This document shows, in pieces, positions 1 through 5,812 of a DNA stretch of 5,812 bases (positions within the stretch are counted from its first letter, which is position 1; each line of letters opens with the position of its first letter). The stretch lies in the NCBI GenBank assembly GCA_002440765.1, contig DJVC01000130.1:1-5812 (forward strand), read 5' to 3'. Made by a program: the position numbers and the translations under genes. The notes beneath the pieces were generated by a model. The model made no database searches. It saw nothing but the letters and a program-made list of their open reading frames with translations, and had not been told where the DNA came from. This stretch comes from a bacterium UBP3_UBA6266. Its GTDB lineage: Bacteria; Auribacterota; UBA6266.

Positions 1-36
1 TAAAAAACCGTACGGGAAAATAAATGCTTTATATGA

Positions 37-750
37 TTACTGCTTATTAATTTTAAGCGGACGGGTATGTATGCCGCATTCTCCCCCGTGTTTGGCCGTC
101 CCTATCCACCGGCCCGACCGCTCATCGTCATCCGTGGTTATATGCGAACAGGGCGCGCATCCGAGGGACCTGTACCCTTTTGCGTAAAGAGGATTGACTT
201 TTACACCGTAAACCGCCAGATACTGCCACACCTCACGCTCTTTCCAGATAAGGATAGGGTTAAGTTTTATCAGCCCTGCATCCCTTTCCTCAACTTCTTT
301 GAAATCAGTTCTGGTGCGTCCTTCCGTACACCTGAGTCCTGTAACCCAGCAGCTGACTTTCATTTCCTCTATAGCCCGTCTTGTAGGCAGAACTTTCAGC
401 AGGTCACAGCATTGGTCCGGCGCTGTTTTATAAAGTTCATCATCAATCTTATCATCATTCTTATATACCTTTAATTCAGGATATCTCTCCAGTGTTTCTT
501 TCATAAACAGAGTTGTCTCTTCGGGTTTGAACCTGGTTGTTACAATAAAACCCCGTATTCCGGGATTCACCCTTTTTGCCAGGTCCCACACGCAAACTGA
601 ATCTTTTCCGAGACTGTTGGCTACAACTAAACCGCCGCCATATTTCCTGTAAGCTTCCTCAATAAGAGTAAGCGAGCGGTCTACTTTTTCCTTAAAATGC
701 AGGTTATCGACAAGAGCTTTCAAATCATCGGTATTTTCCGGCAAACCCAT
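37..750 (-). CDS. cysH: CysH-family (P)APS reductase, [4Fe-4S] type
   Basis: 237 residues. The family reduces adenylyl sulfate (APS) or PAPS to sulfite in the cytoplasm with a thioredoxin-like donor. A PP-loop (N45-SLGKDS-51) binds the nucleotide. The cysteine pair C114-C115 and the C198-APC-C201 motif are the four ligands of the [4Fe-4S] cluster seen in bacterial APS reductases. The C-terminal E224-CGIHT motif carries the expected catalytic cysteine C225. The cluster cysteines favour APS over PAPS as substrate; that is inference. The PP-loop keeps the canonical GKDS form, and the usual DTG..FPET stretch reads TTRFKPEET (71-79), so this is a divergent branch and the substrate is uncertain. 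The ATG has a perfect AAGGAGG four bases upstream. It lies 18 bases after msrAB and is the last gene of the visible operon. No sulfate adenylyltransferase or sulfite reductase gene is visible. Family assignment is firm; exact reaction is moderate. Confidence 0.82.
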   Translation of the reverse strand: MGLPENTDDLKALVDNLHFKEKVDRSLTLIEEAYRKYGGGLVVANSLGKDSVCVWDLAKRVNPGIRGFIVTTRFKPEETTLFMKETLERYPELKVYKNDDKIDDELYKTAPDQCCDLLKVLPTRRAIEEMKVSCWVTGLRCTEGRTRTDFKEVEERDAGLIKLNPILIWKEREVWQYLAVYGVKVNPLYAKGYRSLGCAPCSHITTDDDERSGRWIGTAKHGGECGIHTRPLKINKQ

Positions 751-754
751 TTGT

Positions 755-761
755 CCTCCTT
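755..761 (-). promoter_or_regulatory. Ribosome binding site of the cysH-family gene
   Basis: On the minus strand this reads AAGGAGG followed by ACAA and the ATG at 750. It is a full match to the anti-Shine-Dalgarno sequence, sits in the short gap after msrAB, and fixes the start codon. It suggests this gene is translated independently of coupling to msrAB. Confidence 0.85.
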
Positions 762-768
762 TTATTTA

Positions 769-1830
769 TTATTCAAAGAGTTTCTCATATTCCCCGTAAC
801 CTTCTTTTTCAAGGTCTTCTCTGGGAATAAAACGCAGCGAAGCGGAGTTTATGCAGTATCTTAAACCGGTAGGTCCGGGCCCGTCGCTAAAAACATGGCC
901 GAGATGCGAACCGGCTTCTCTGCTTTGAACTTCCGTCCTTCGCATATTACCGCTGTTATCTTCTTTCTCAACAACATTACCGGGGTCAATCGGTTTTGTA
1001 AAACTGGGCCAACCGGTACCGGAGTCGAATTTATCTTTAGAACTGAAGAGCACCTCTCCGGAGACAATATCCGCGTATATCCCCTCTTTTTTATTATTCC
1101 AGTATTCATTGTCAAACGCTCTCTCAGTAGCGCATTCCTGGGTAACCTGATACTGTAAGGGTGTTAATTTTTTTCTCAGCTCTTTCCTGTCCGGCGCGGG
1201 TTTTCCGGCAGGTTCAATATTTTTATCTTTAAACTTCTTTTCCATTTCTTTCACATAAGATGCCCTTCCCGAGCCCTGTTTATACAGGTTGTACCTGACG
1301 GGATTTTTCTTATAATAATCCTGATGATGCTCTTCCGCCTTGTAGAAATCACCCGCTTTAAGAATTTCCACCGACACAGGTTTATCATAAAGGCCCGATT
1401 CATTAAGTTTCCGTCTTGATTCTTCTGCGATTTTTTTCTGTTCTTCATTGTGATAATAAACAGCCGTTTTATATTGTGAACCCCTGTCGGCAAACTGCCC
1501 GCCCGAATCCGTCGGATCGACATTCATCCAGAAAACATCCAGCAGTCCGGCGTACGAAATTTTAGACGGGTCGTATGTTATCTGGGCGACTTCCCTGTGT
1601 CCGCTTTTTCCCGAGGAAACTTCCTCGTAAGTCGGGCTTCCGGTTTTACCTCCCATATAACCCGCCCGCACATCCACAACTCCGTTTAACTTATCAAAAG
1701 CCGGTTCCATACACCAGAAGCATCCCCCTGCGAATGTCGCTTTTTCATACCGGACCTGGGCAGATAAACAGGAAGCGACCGTATAAATTACCGGAAATAA
1801 AAACAGACTTTTCAATAACGTCATCTTCAT
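769..1830 (-). CDS. msrAB: Exported MsrA-MsrB fusion (peptide methionine sulfoxide reductase)
   Basis: 353 residues reducing both S- and R-methionine sulfoxide in proteins. Residues 1-24 look like a signal peptide: Lys2 and Lys7, a hydrophobic stretch at 9-19, then V18-ASC-21, which fits a lipobox. The MsrA domain (about 28-185) has G35-GCFWC-40 with catalytic C37; E80, D115 and Y120 keep exactly the spacing of E. coli MsrA residues E94, D129 and Y134. A charged linker (about 190-220) leads to the MsrB domain (about 221-340), with F268-[10 protein letters not shown]308-HLGHVF-314 and R324[10 protein letters not shown]334 carrying catalytic C326. The MsrB zinc cysteines are absent, as in the PilB-type branch. 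The MsrA domain lacks C-terminal recycling cysteines, and T272 stands where many MsrBs have a resolving cysteine. The first ATG is favoured by GGAAGGG nine bases upstream. It follows the NifU-like gene by 35 bases. Enzyme identity is very secure; cellular location is inferred. Confidence 0.95.
   Translation of the reverse strand: MKMTLLKSLFLFPVIYTVASCLSAQVRYEKATFAGGCFWCMEPAFDKLNGVVDVRAGYMGGKTGSPTYEEVSSGKSGHREVAQITYDPSKISYAGLLDVFWMNVDPTDSGGQFADRGSQYKTAVYYHNEEQKKIAEESRRKLNESGLYDKPVSVEILKAGDFYKAEEHHQDYYKKNPVRYNLYKQGSGRASYVKEMEKKFKDKNIEPAGKPAPDRKELRKKLTPLQYQVTQECATERAFDNEYWNNKKEGIYADIVSGEVLFSSKDKFDSGTGWPSFTKPIDPGNVVEKEDNSGNMRRTEVQSREAGSHLGHVFSDGPGPTGLRYCINSASLRFIPREDLEKEGYGEYEKLFE
1759..1830 (-). 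other. Predicted signal peptide of MsrAB, possible lipoprotein signal
   Basis: The first 24 residues have a short basic start, a hydrophobic core ([11 protein letters not shown], 9-19) and a polar end before the first MsrA strand. V18-A19-S20-C21 satisfies the lipobox pattern, so signal peptidase II could cleave before C21 and leave a lipidated protein. A type I cut after L22-S23-A24 is the alternative. Either way the enzyme would act outside the cytoplasm. Confidence 0.7.
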
Positions 1831-1869
1831 AAGTTATTCCCTTCCTCTGACAAATAATCTATAACTTAT
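1829..1869. repeat. 9-bp inverted repeat spanning the nifU-like/msrAB gap
   Basis: ATAAGTTAT at 1829-1837 and its exact reverse complement ATAACTTAT at 1861-1869 flank a 23-base loop. One arm includes the last two bases of the msrAB ATG complement and the other covers the stop codon of the NifU-like gene. In the transcript the loop holds the msrAB Shine-Dalgarno site. The arms are AT-rich and no T-run follows, so it is not a terminator. It may be a weak translational control hairpin or chance. Confidence 0.35.
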
Positions 1870-2477
1870 TTATTAAAATGTTTTTCAACATAGTTCTTCA
1901 GAAGTTTTTCGGCTTCATCCTTACATTGCCCGCAGACAGTTCCCAATTTAGTATGCTCCTGGAGTTCCAGTAATGTACGGGCGCCTTCCAGAACGGCATT
2001 TTCGATATCGTGATCGGTAACATTCATACACTGGCACACAATCTTCGATTTTTCTTTTTGTATTTTATCCCGCATACCGTTCTTCATATAGTAATCGTCT
2101 ATTGCCGAGCGCAGGGCCTTATCGCCCAAAACGGAACAGTGAATTTTATGTTCGGGCAGTCCGCCCAGCTCTTTCGCTATATCTTTCGGAGAGATATGAT
2201 AGGCTTTATCCAAACTCATACCTATTACAATTTCAGAAAGCAGGGATGTGCTTGCTATAGCGCTCGCGCATCCGTAAGTTTTCCATTTGCAATCTGTTAT
2301 AATGTTTTTCTCTTTATCTACTTTAATAACCATCATCATCTGGTCGCCGCATTTTATATTGCCTACGATTCCCTTCCCGTCGTATTTATATGAAGCCTCA
2401 TCCTCAAGTATGTTTCTCGGATGAATAAAATGATCCTTTATTTTTTCGGAATACACCCATTCTTTATTTTGAGACAT
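1866..2477 (-). CDS. NifU-type Fe-S cluster scaffold, IscU domain plus BFD-like [2Fe-2S] domain
   Basis: 203 residues. The N-terminal IscU domain (about 8-132) is the scaffold on which a cysteine desulfurase builds an Fe-S cluster. Its three ligand cysteines are C43 (G39-NIKCGD), C70 (Y68-GCASAIAS) and C114 (H113-CSVLG), with the conserved D45. The HscA-recognition motif LPPVK of ISC-type IscU is replaced by L107-PEHK, as expected for a NifU-type protein that works without the HscAB chaperones. Residues 146-200 form a BFD-like domain with C148-Q-C150 and C182-GQ-C185, matching the central permanent [2Fe-2S] domain of NifU. The C-terminal Nfu domain of full NifU (about 300 residues) is absent, and the protein ends cleanly at a TAA, so this is not visibly a frameshift. 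The ATG has GGGAGG about five bases upstream and overlaps the end of the desulfurase gene by 14 bases, implying coupled translation and partnership. Confidence 0.93.
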   Translation of the reverse strand: MSQNKEWVYSEKIKDHFIHPRNILEDEASYKYDGKGIVGNIKCGDQMMMVIKVDKEKNIITDCKWKTYGCASAIASTSLLSEIVIGMSLDKAYHISPKDIAKELGGLPEHKIHCSVLGDKALRSAIDDYYMKNGMRDKIQKEKSKIVCQCMNVTDHDIENAVLEGARTLLELQEHTKLGTVCGQCKDEAEKLLKNYVEKHFNK

Positions 2478-3666
2478 TATTCCCTCCCCTTGAATACGCC
2501 GAAGACATATTCCTGATTTTCTTTATAATGCCGGGCAATGTATCCAGAACATATTCAACATCTTTTTTATCTGTAGAGCGCCCCATACTGATCCTTATGG
2601 AACCGTGCGCCAACTCGGGGCTGATACCCGTGGCAAGCAGGACATGTGAAGGGTCAAGGGAACCGGACGCGCACGCGGAACCTGTTGAAACCGCTATACC
2701 CGCAAGATCAAGGTAAAGCAGGATAGCTTCCCCTTCGGCGCCGTTGAAAGAAACATTAAGTGTGCCGGCCAGACAATCTTCAGGGTGTCCGTTAAAATAC
2801 ACATCGGAAATACTTTTTTCAATCCCCCTCTTCAAAATATCTTTAAATCCCTTCAATCGCTTTTCTTCTTCCGCCATCTCTTTCCTTCTCATCTCCACGG
2901 CTTTTCCGAGTCCTATGATTCCCAGCGTATTTTCCGTTCCGGCGCGCCTTCCCATCTCCTGATGTCCTCCTCTGACAAAAGGGCAAAAGGGCGTCCCCTT
3001 CCTTACGAACAGGACTCCGATTCCCTTAGGCCCGTAAATCTTATGTCCCGAAATCGTCAAAAAATCGACATTTAACTTTTTTACGTCAACAGGAATTTTC
3101 CCCACAGCCTGAACAGCATCCGTGTGCATCAGCGCTCCGTTCTTATGCGCCATATCCGTTATCAACTCTATATCCTGCAGTGTGCCTATTTCATTATTAG
3201 CCATCATAACAGACACAAGTCCGACATTTTTATCCAGCATCCTTTCCAGTTCTCTGATGTCGACTTTTCCCGTCGGATCCACCCCGAGATACTTAACATC
3301 GAAGCCCCTGTCGCTCAGGCATTTCGAGCTTTCGATAATACAGGGGTGTTCAATGGCTGTAGTTATAACCACTCTTTTCATCTCAGAATGGAACATGCAT
3401 CCTTTTGAAGGGCACGAAAAAATAGACAATACGGTATTGTTCGCTTCAGAACCGCTGCCGACAAATACGATTTCATCCGTATCCGCGCCTATAAACGAAG
3501 CTATCTCATTCCGTGAATCTTCAACATATTTCTTTGCCTCTCTCCCAAAACTGTGCATGCTCGATGGGTTGCCGAATTCATCCATTGCCTTACACATCGT
3601 TTTTTTCACTTCAGGATGCAGCGGCGTTGTCGCGTTGTGATCCAGATATATTTTTATTCCGGCCAT
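2464..3666 (-). CDS. nifS: NifS/IscS-type cysteine desulfurase
   Basis: 400 residues from the chosen start. A PLP enzyme that removes sulfur from L-cysteine as a persulfide and passes it to the scaffold, here surely the NifU-like protein encoded next. Near the N-terminus it has Y7-LDHNATTP-15. G72-SEANN-77 and E106-HP-108 follow; H107 is the ring-stacking histidine. H181-TDAVQA-187 contains the PLP-contacting D183 and Q186, and S206-GHKIYGPKG-215 contains the Schiff-base lysine K209. The catalytic loop S327-TGSACASGSLDPSH-341 carries C332 and has the NifS/IscS group I form. Residues 84-98 hold a slightly longer, cysteine-containing loop (C85, C90) than usual. An in-frame TTG at 3684 would add six residues and overlap nadA, but AAGGAGA four bases before the ATG at 3666 favours the start given. 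It follows nadA by 14 bases. Proximity to nadA recalls Bacillus subtilis, where a NifS-type desulfurase is encoded beside the NAD genes. Confidence 0.95.
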   Translation of the reverse strand: MAGIKIYLDHNATTPLHPEVKKTMCKAMDEFGNPSSMHSFGREAKKYVEDSRNEIASFIGADTDEIVFVGSGSEANNTVLSIFSCPSKGCMFHSEMKRVVITTAIEHPCIIESSKCLSDRGFDVKYLGVDPTGKVDIRELERMLDKNVGLVSVMMANNEIGTLQDIELITDMAHKNGALMHTDAVQAVGKIPVDVKKLNVDFLTISGHKIYGPKGIGVLFVRKGTPFCPFVRGGHQEMGRRAGTENTLGIIGLGKAVEMRRKEMAEEEKRLKGFKDILKRGIEKSISDVYFNGHPEDCLAGTLNVSFNGAEGEAILLYLDLAGIAVSTGSACASGSLDPSHVLLATGISPELAHGSIRISMGRSTDKKDVEYVLDTLPGIIKKIRNMSSAYSRGGNNVSK

Positions 3667-3670
3667 ACAG

Positions 3671-3677
3671 TCTCCTT
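3671..3677 (-). promoter_or_regulatory. Ribosome binding site deciding the nifS start
   Basis: The minus strand reads AAGGAGA, then CTGT, then ATG at 3666. This places the start at the methionine before AGIKIYLDHNATT and not at the TTG at 3684, which would put this site inside the coding region. The site lies in the 14-base gap after the nadA TGA. Confidence 0.8.
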
Positions 3678-3680
3678 GGT

Positions 3681-4589
3681 TCAATCTTTATATTTAAGCA
3701 TTTTACCAATGCTTTTTCCTGCCTGCAAAAGTATTTTCCGGGGAAGCGTAACCTCATACTCCAGCGTCTCAAGCGACCTGAGGATTTTATCCAAAGTGAT
3801 AAGTTTCATATTCGGGCATACCGATATCCCGCTTGCCGGCCAGAATTTTGCGGAAGGGTTTTCTTTCCTGAGCCTGTGGATTATTCCCGGCTCGGTGGCA
3901 ATTATAAACTCTTTCGCCTCCGATTTTTTGACGTATTCACACATTCCGTCGGTAGAAAGCACCTTATCAGCCAAAGATATGACAGGTGACGTGCATTCCG
4001 GATGGACAAGTATTTCGGCTCCGGGATGCAATTTTTTTTCCCTGTCAATATCCTCTTTAAGGATTTTAATATGTGTAGGACAGTATCCGTTCCACAAAAT
4101 TAAATTTTTGGCAGTCTGCTTTTGAGCGTAGGAAGCAAGGTATTTATCAGGAATAAATATTATCTCGTCTTCTTTTTTAAAAGCTTTTTCTATGACACTG
4201 ACCGCGTTGGATGAAGTGCAGCAGATATCGCATTCCGCCTTCACATCCGCAAAAGTATTCACGTAACAAAGTATTTTGGCCTGAGGATATTGCCTCTTCA
4301 GTTCTTTTAATTCCTGAACCGTTATCATATCAGCCATCGGGCAGCCCGCATTTTTGTCGGGAATTATCACCTTCCTGCCGGGAGACAGTATCTTTGCGGT
4401 TTCCGCCATAAAATATACGCCGCAGAAGATAATAACATCCGCGCCCGTCCTTGAGGCTTCAATACTTAAGCCCAGAGAGTCTCCGACATAATCGGCAATA
4501 TCCTGAACTTCGGGACGCTGGTAGTTATGGGCCAGGATAACCGCGTTTCTCTCTTTTTTAAGATTTTCAATTTTTTCAAACACATCCAT
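3681..4589 (-). CDS. nadA: Quinolinate synthase
   Basis: 302 residues, the short form typical of thermophile and anaerobe NadA (E. coli NadA is about 347). The cytoplasmic enzyme condenses iminoaspartate with dihydroxyacetone phosphate to quinolinate, the precursor of NAD. Signature blocks are I18-LAHNYQRPEVQDIAD-33 with H21 and Y23, G36-DSLGLS-42, Y109-VNT-112, D121-ICCTSSNAV-130, H196-PEC-199 and T232-EPGIIHRL-240. The three expected [4Fe-4S] ligands are C83 (A81-GCPM), C170 (W166-NGYCPTH) and C258 (S256-VCPNM), close to their positions in the Thermotoga maritima enzyme. The ATG overlaps the cysK stop by one base (TAATG), so translation is probably coupled; a weak AAAGG lies nine bases upstream. 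The aspartate oxidase (nadB) and nadC genes are not in the window. The position just before the desulfurase and scaffold genes suggests that its cluster is supplied by them. Confidence 0.97.
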   Translation of the reverse strand: MDVFEKIENLKKERNAVILAHNYQRPEVQDIADYVGDSLGLSIEASRTGADVIIFCGVYFMAETAKILSPGRKVIIPDKNAGCPMADMITVQELKELKRQYPQAKILCYVNTFADVKAECDICCTSSNAVSVIEKAFKKEDEIIFIPDKYLASYAQKQTAKNLILWNGYCPTHIKILKEDIDREKKLHPGAEILVHPECTSPVISLADKVLSTDGMCEYVKKSEAKEFIIATEPGIIHRLRKENPSAKFWPASGISVCPNMKLITLDKILRSLETLEYEVTLPRKILLQAGKSIGKMLKYKD

Positions 4590-5527
4590 TAAAATAAGCC
4601 TTTCATACCGGTGAATAAATCCGTGCTTAAATACCGTTCGCCCGTATCGGGAAATATCACCACGATAAGTTTACCTTTATTTTCCGGTTTTTCCGCAGTT
4701 TTCAAAGCCGCCCACGCCGCCGCTCCGCTTGAGATACCCGCTAATATTCCTTCTTCTCTGGCAAGTCTTCTGGCGGTATCTATAGCGTTTTCGCTGCTGA
4801 CTTTCACGACTTCATCTATCAAATCCGTTCTTAAAACGCCGGGGACAAATCCCGCCCCGATACCCTGAATCTTATGCGGACCCGGCTTCCCTCCTGAAAG
4901 AACGGGTGATTCCGCCGGTTCGACAGCTATTGCTTTAAACGAAGACTTTTTTTTCTTTATCATTTCGGATATTCCGGTAATCGTTCCTCCCGTTCCCACG
5001 CCGCTCACCAGTATATCCACCCTGCCTTCCGTATCCCTCCAAATCTCTTTACCGGTGGTTTTTTTGTGTATTTCGGGATTGGCCGAATTTTCAAACTGCT
5101 GGGGCATATAAGAACCGGGCGTTTTTTCAAGCAGCCGTCCGGCCTCTTTTATCGCTCCGGCCATTCCTTCGCTTCCGGGAGTAAGCACAATCTCCGCGCC
5201 GAGAAAAGCCAGTAGTCTCCTTCTTTCCAAACTCATGGTATCAGGCATGGTAAGTGTCAACTTATAACCTTTGGCAGCGCTTACAAAAGCCAACGCTATA
5301 CCGGTGTTTCCGCTTGTAGGCTCTACAATAGTCATTCCTTCTTTGAGTATCCCTTTTTTTTCCGCCTCTTCAATCATAGAAATCCCGATCCTGTCTTTCA
5401 CACTCGACAGAGGGTTAAAGAACTCAAGTTTTGCAAGGATGTCCGTGTTTTTGCCTTTATTCAGGCGATTTATCCTGACCAGAGGAGTATTCCCGATAGT
5501 TTTAGTGATATCTTCAAAAATCCTCAT
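4589..5527 (-). CDS. cysK: Cysteine synthase (O-acetylserine sulfhydrylase)
   Basis: 312 residues, full length for the family. A PLP enzyme of fold type II that makes L-cysteine from O-acetylserine and sulfide in the cytoplasm. I11-GNTPLV-17 opens the domain. N38-PLSSVKDR-46 carries the Schiff-base lysine K44. The substrate loop is T71-SGNTG-76, the Q144-FENSANP-151 block follows, and G176-VGTGGTITG-185 is the phosphate-binding loop. G264-ISSGAA-270 and F292[10 protein letters not shown]302 complete the signature. The ATG has a GGGGG-containing ribosome site about five bases upstream, 11 bases after metY, and the stop overlaps nadA by one base. K191-K194 is encoded by AAG AAA AAA AAG, an A-rich slippery run. 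No serine acetyltransferase gene is visible. CysM or O-phosphoserine-using relatives share most motifs, so the acyl-serine substrate is by family likeness. Confidence 0.95.
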   Translation of the reverse strand: MRIFEDITKTIGNTPLVRINRLNKGKNTDILAKLEFFNPLSSVKDRIGISMIEEAEKKGILKEGMTIVEPTSGNTGIALAFVSAAKGYKLTLTMPDTMSLERRRLLAFLGAEIVLTPGSEGMAGAIKEAGRLLEKTPGSYMPQQFENSANPEIHKKTTGKEIWRDTEGRVDILVSGVGTGGTITGISEMIKKKKSSFKAIAVEPAESPVLSGGKPGPHKIQGIGAGFVPGVLRTDLIDEVVKVSSENAIDTARRLAREEGILAGISSGAAAWAALKTAEKPENKGKLIVVIFPDTGERYLSTDLFTGMKGLF

Positions 5528-5538
5528 AATGTCCCCCT

Positions 5539-5812
<274 letters not shown>

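Noticed and set aside
1..36. CCGTACGG palindrome followed by a T-run, downstream of the cysH-family gene, as an intrinsic terminator
   Set aside because: On the transcript the palindrome allows only two or three base pairs with almost no loop, and the flanking bases do not extend the stem. Too little sequence remains before the window edge to judge.
67..474. Plus-strand 135-codon open frame opposite the cysH-family gene
   Set aside because: It is antisense to a gene with clear catalytic motifs and has no family likeness.
861..1523. Minus-strand open frames overlapping msrAB in another frame
   Set aside because: They are out-of-frame readings of the MsrAB coding sequence with no conserved features.
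1831..1865. A promoter for msrAB in the 35-base gap after the NifU-like gene
   Set aside because: The gap is too short and shows no convincing -35/-10 pair. The gene is more simply part of the upstream transcript.
3122..4125. Long plus-strand open frames (up to 190 codons) opposite nifS and nadA
   Set aside because: They overlap each other and lie fully antisense to strongly conserved genes. Their translations show no recognisable domain. They are shadows of the minus-strand coding.

Overview
All seven genes in this window lie on the minus strand, so transcription runs from base 5812 towards base 1. They are packed like one operon: neighbouring genes overlap or are separated by at most 35 bases, and I see no internal terminator or promoter. 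In transcription order they are: the 3' end of metY (O-acetylhomoserine sulfhydrylase, entering from the right edge), cysK (cysteine synthase), nadA (quinolinate synthase), a NifS-type cysteine desulfurase, a short NifU-type Fe-S scaffold (IscU domain plus BFD-like [2Fe-2S] domain), an exported MsrA-MsrB fusion, and a cysH-family (P)APS reductase. Only bases 1-36 lie outside this block.

The genes share a sulfur and iron-sulfur theme. MetY and CysK fix sulfide into homocysteine and cysteine. NifS takes sulfur back off cysteine, and the NifU-like protein is where it would be built into Fe-S clusters. NadA and the CysH-family protein both carry the cysteines expected for a [4Fe-4S] cluster, so they are plausible clients of that machinery. 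The CysH-family protein may supply reduced sulfur upstream of MetY and CysK. MsrAB repairs oxidised methionine, probably outside the cytoplasm.

The organism is a bacterium with strong Shine-Dalgarno sites and moderate base composition. The Fe-S-rich gene set, the short three-cysteine NadA and the NIF-type (not ISC or SUF) assembly genes fit an anaerobic or microaerophilic lineage. The signal peptide with a lipobox on MsrAB is compatible with a diderm. I cannot name a phylum with confidence from this window.

I found no mobile element, CRISPR array, RNA gene or clearly new system. The points worth a second look are the gene combination, the shortened NifU, the location and cysteine arrangement of MsrAB, and the non-standard nucleotide-binding motifs of the CysH-family protein.
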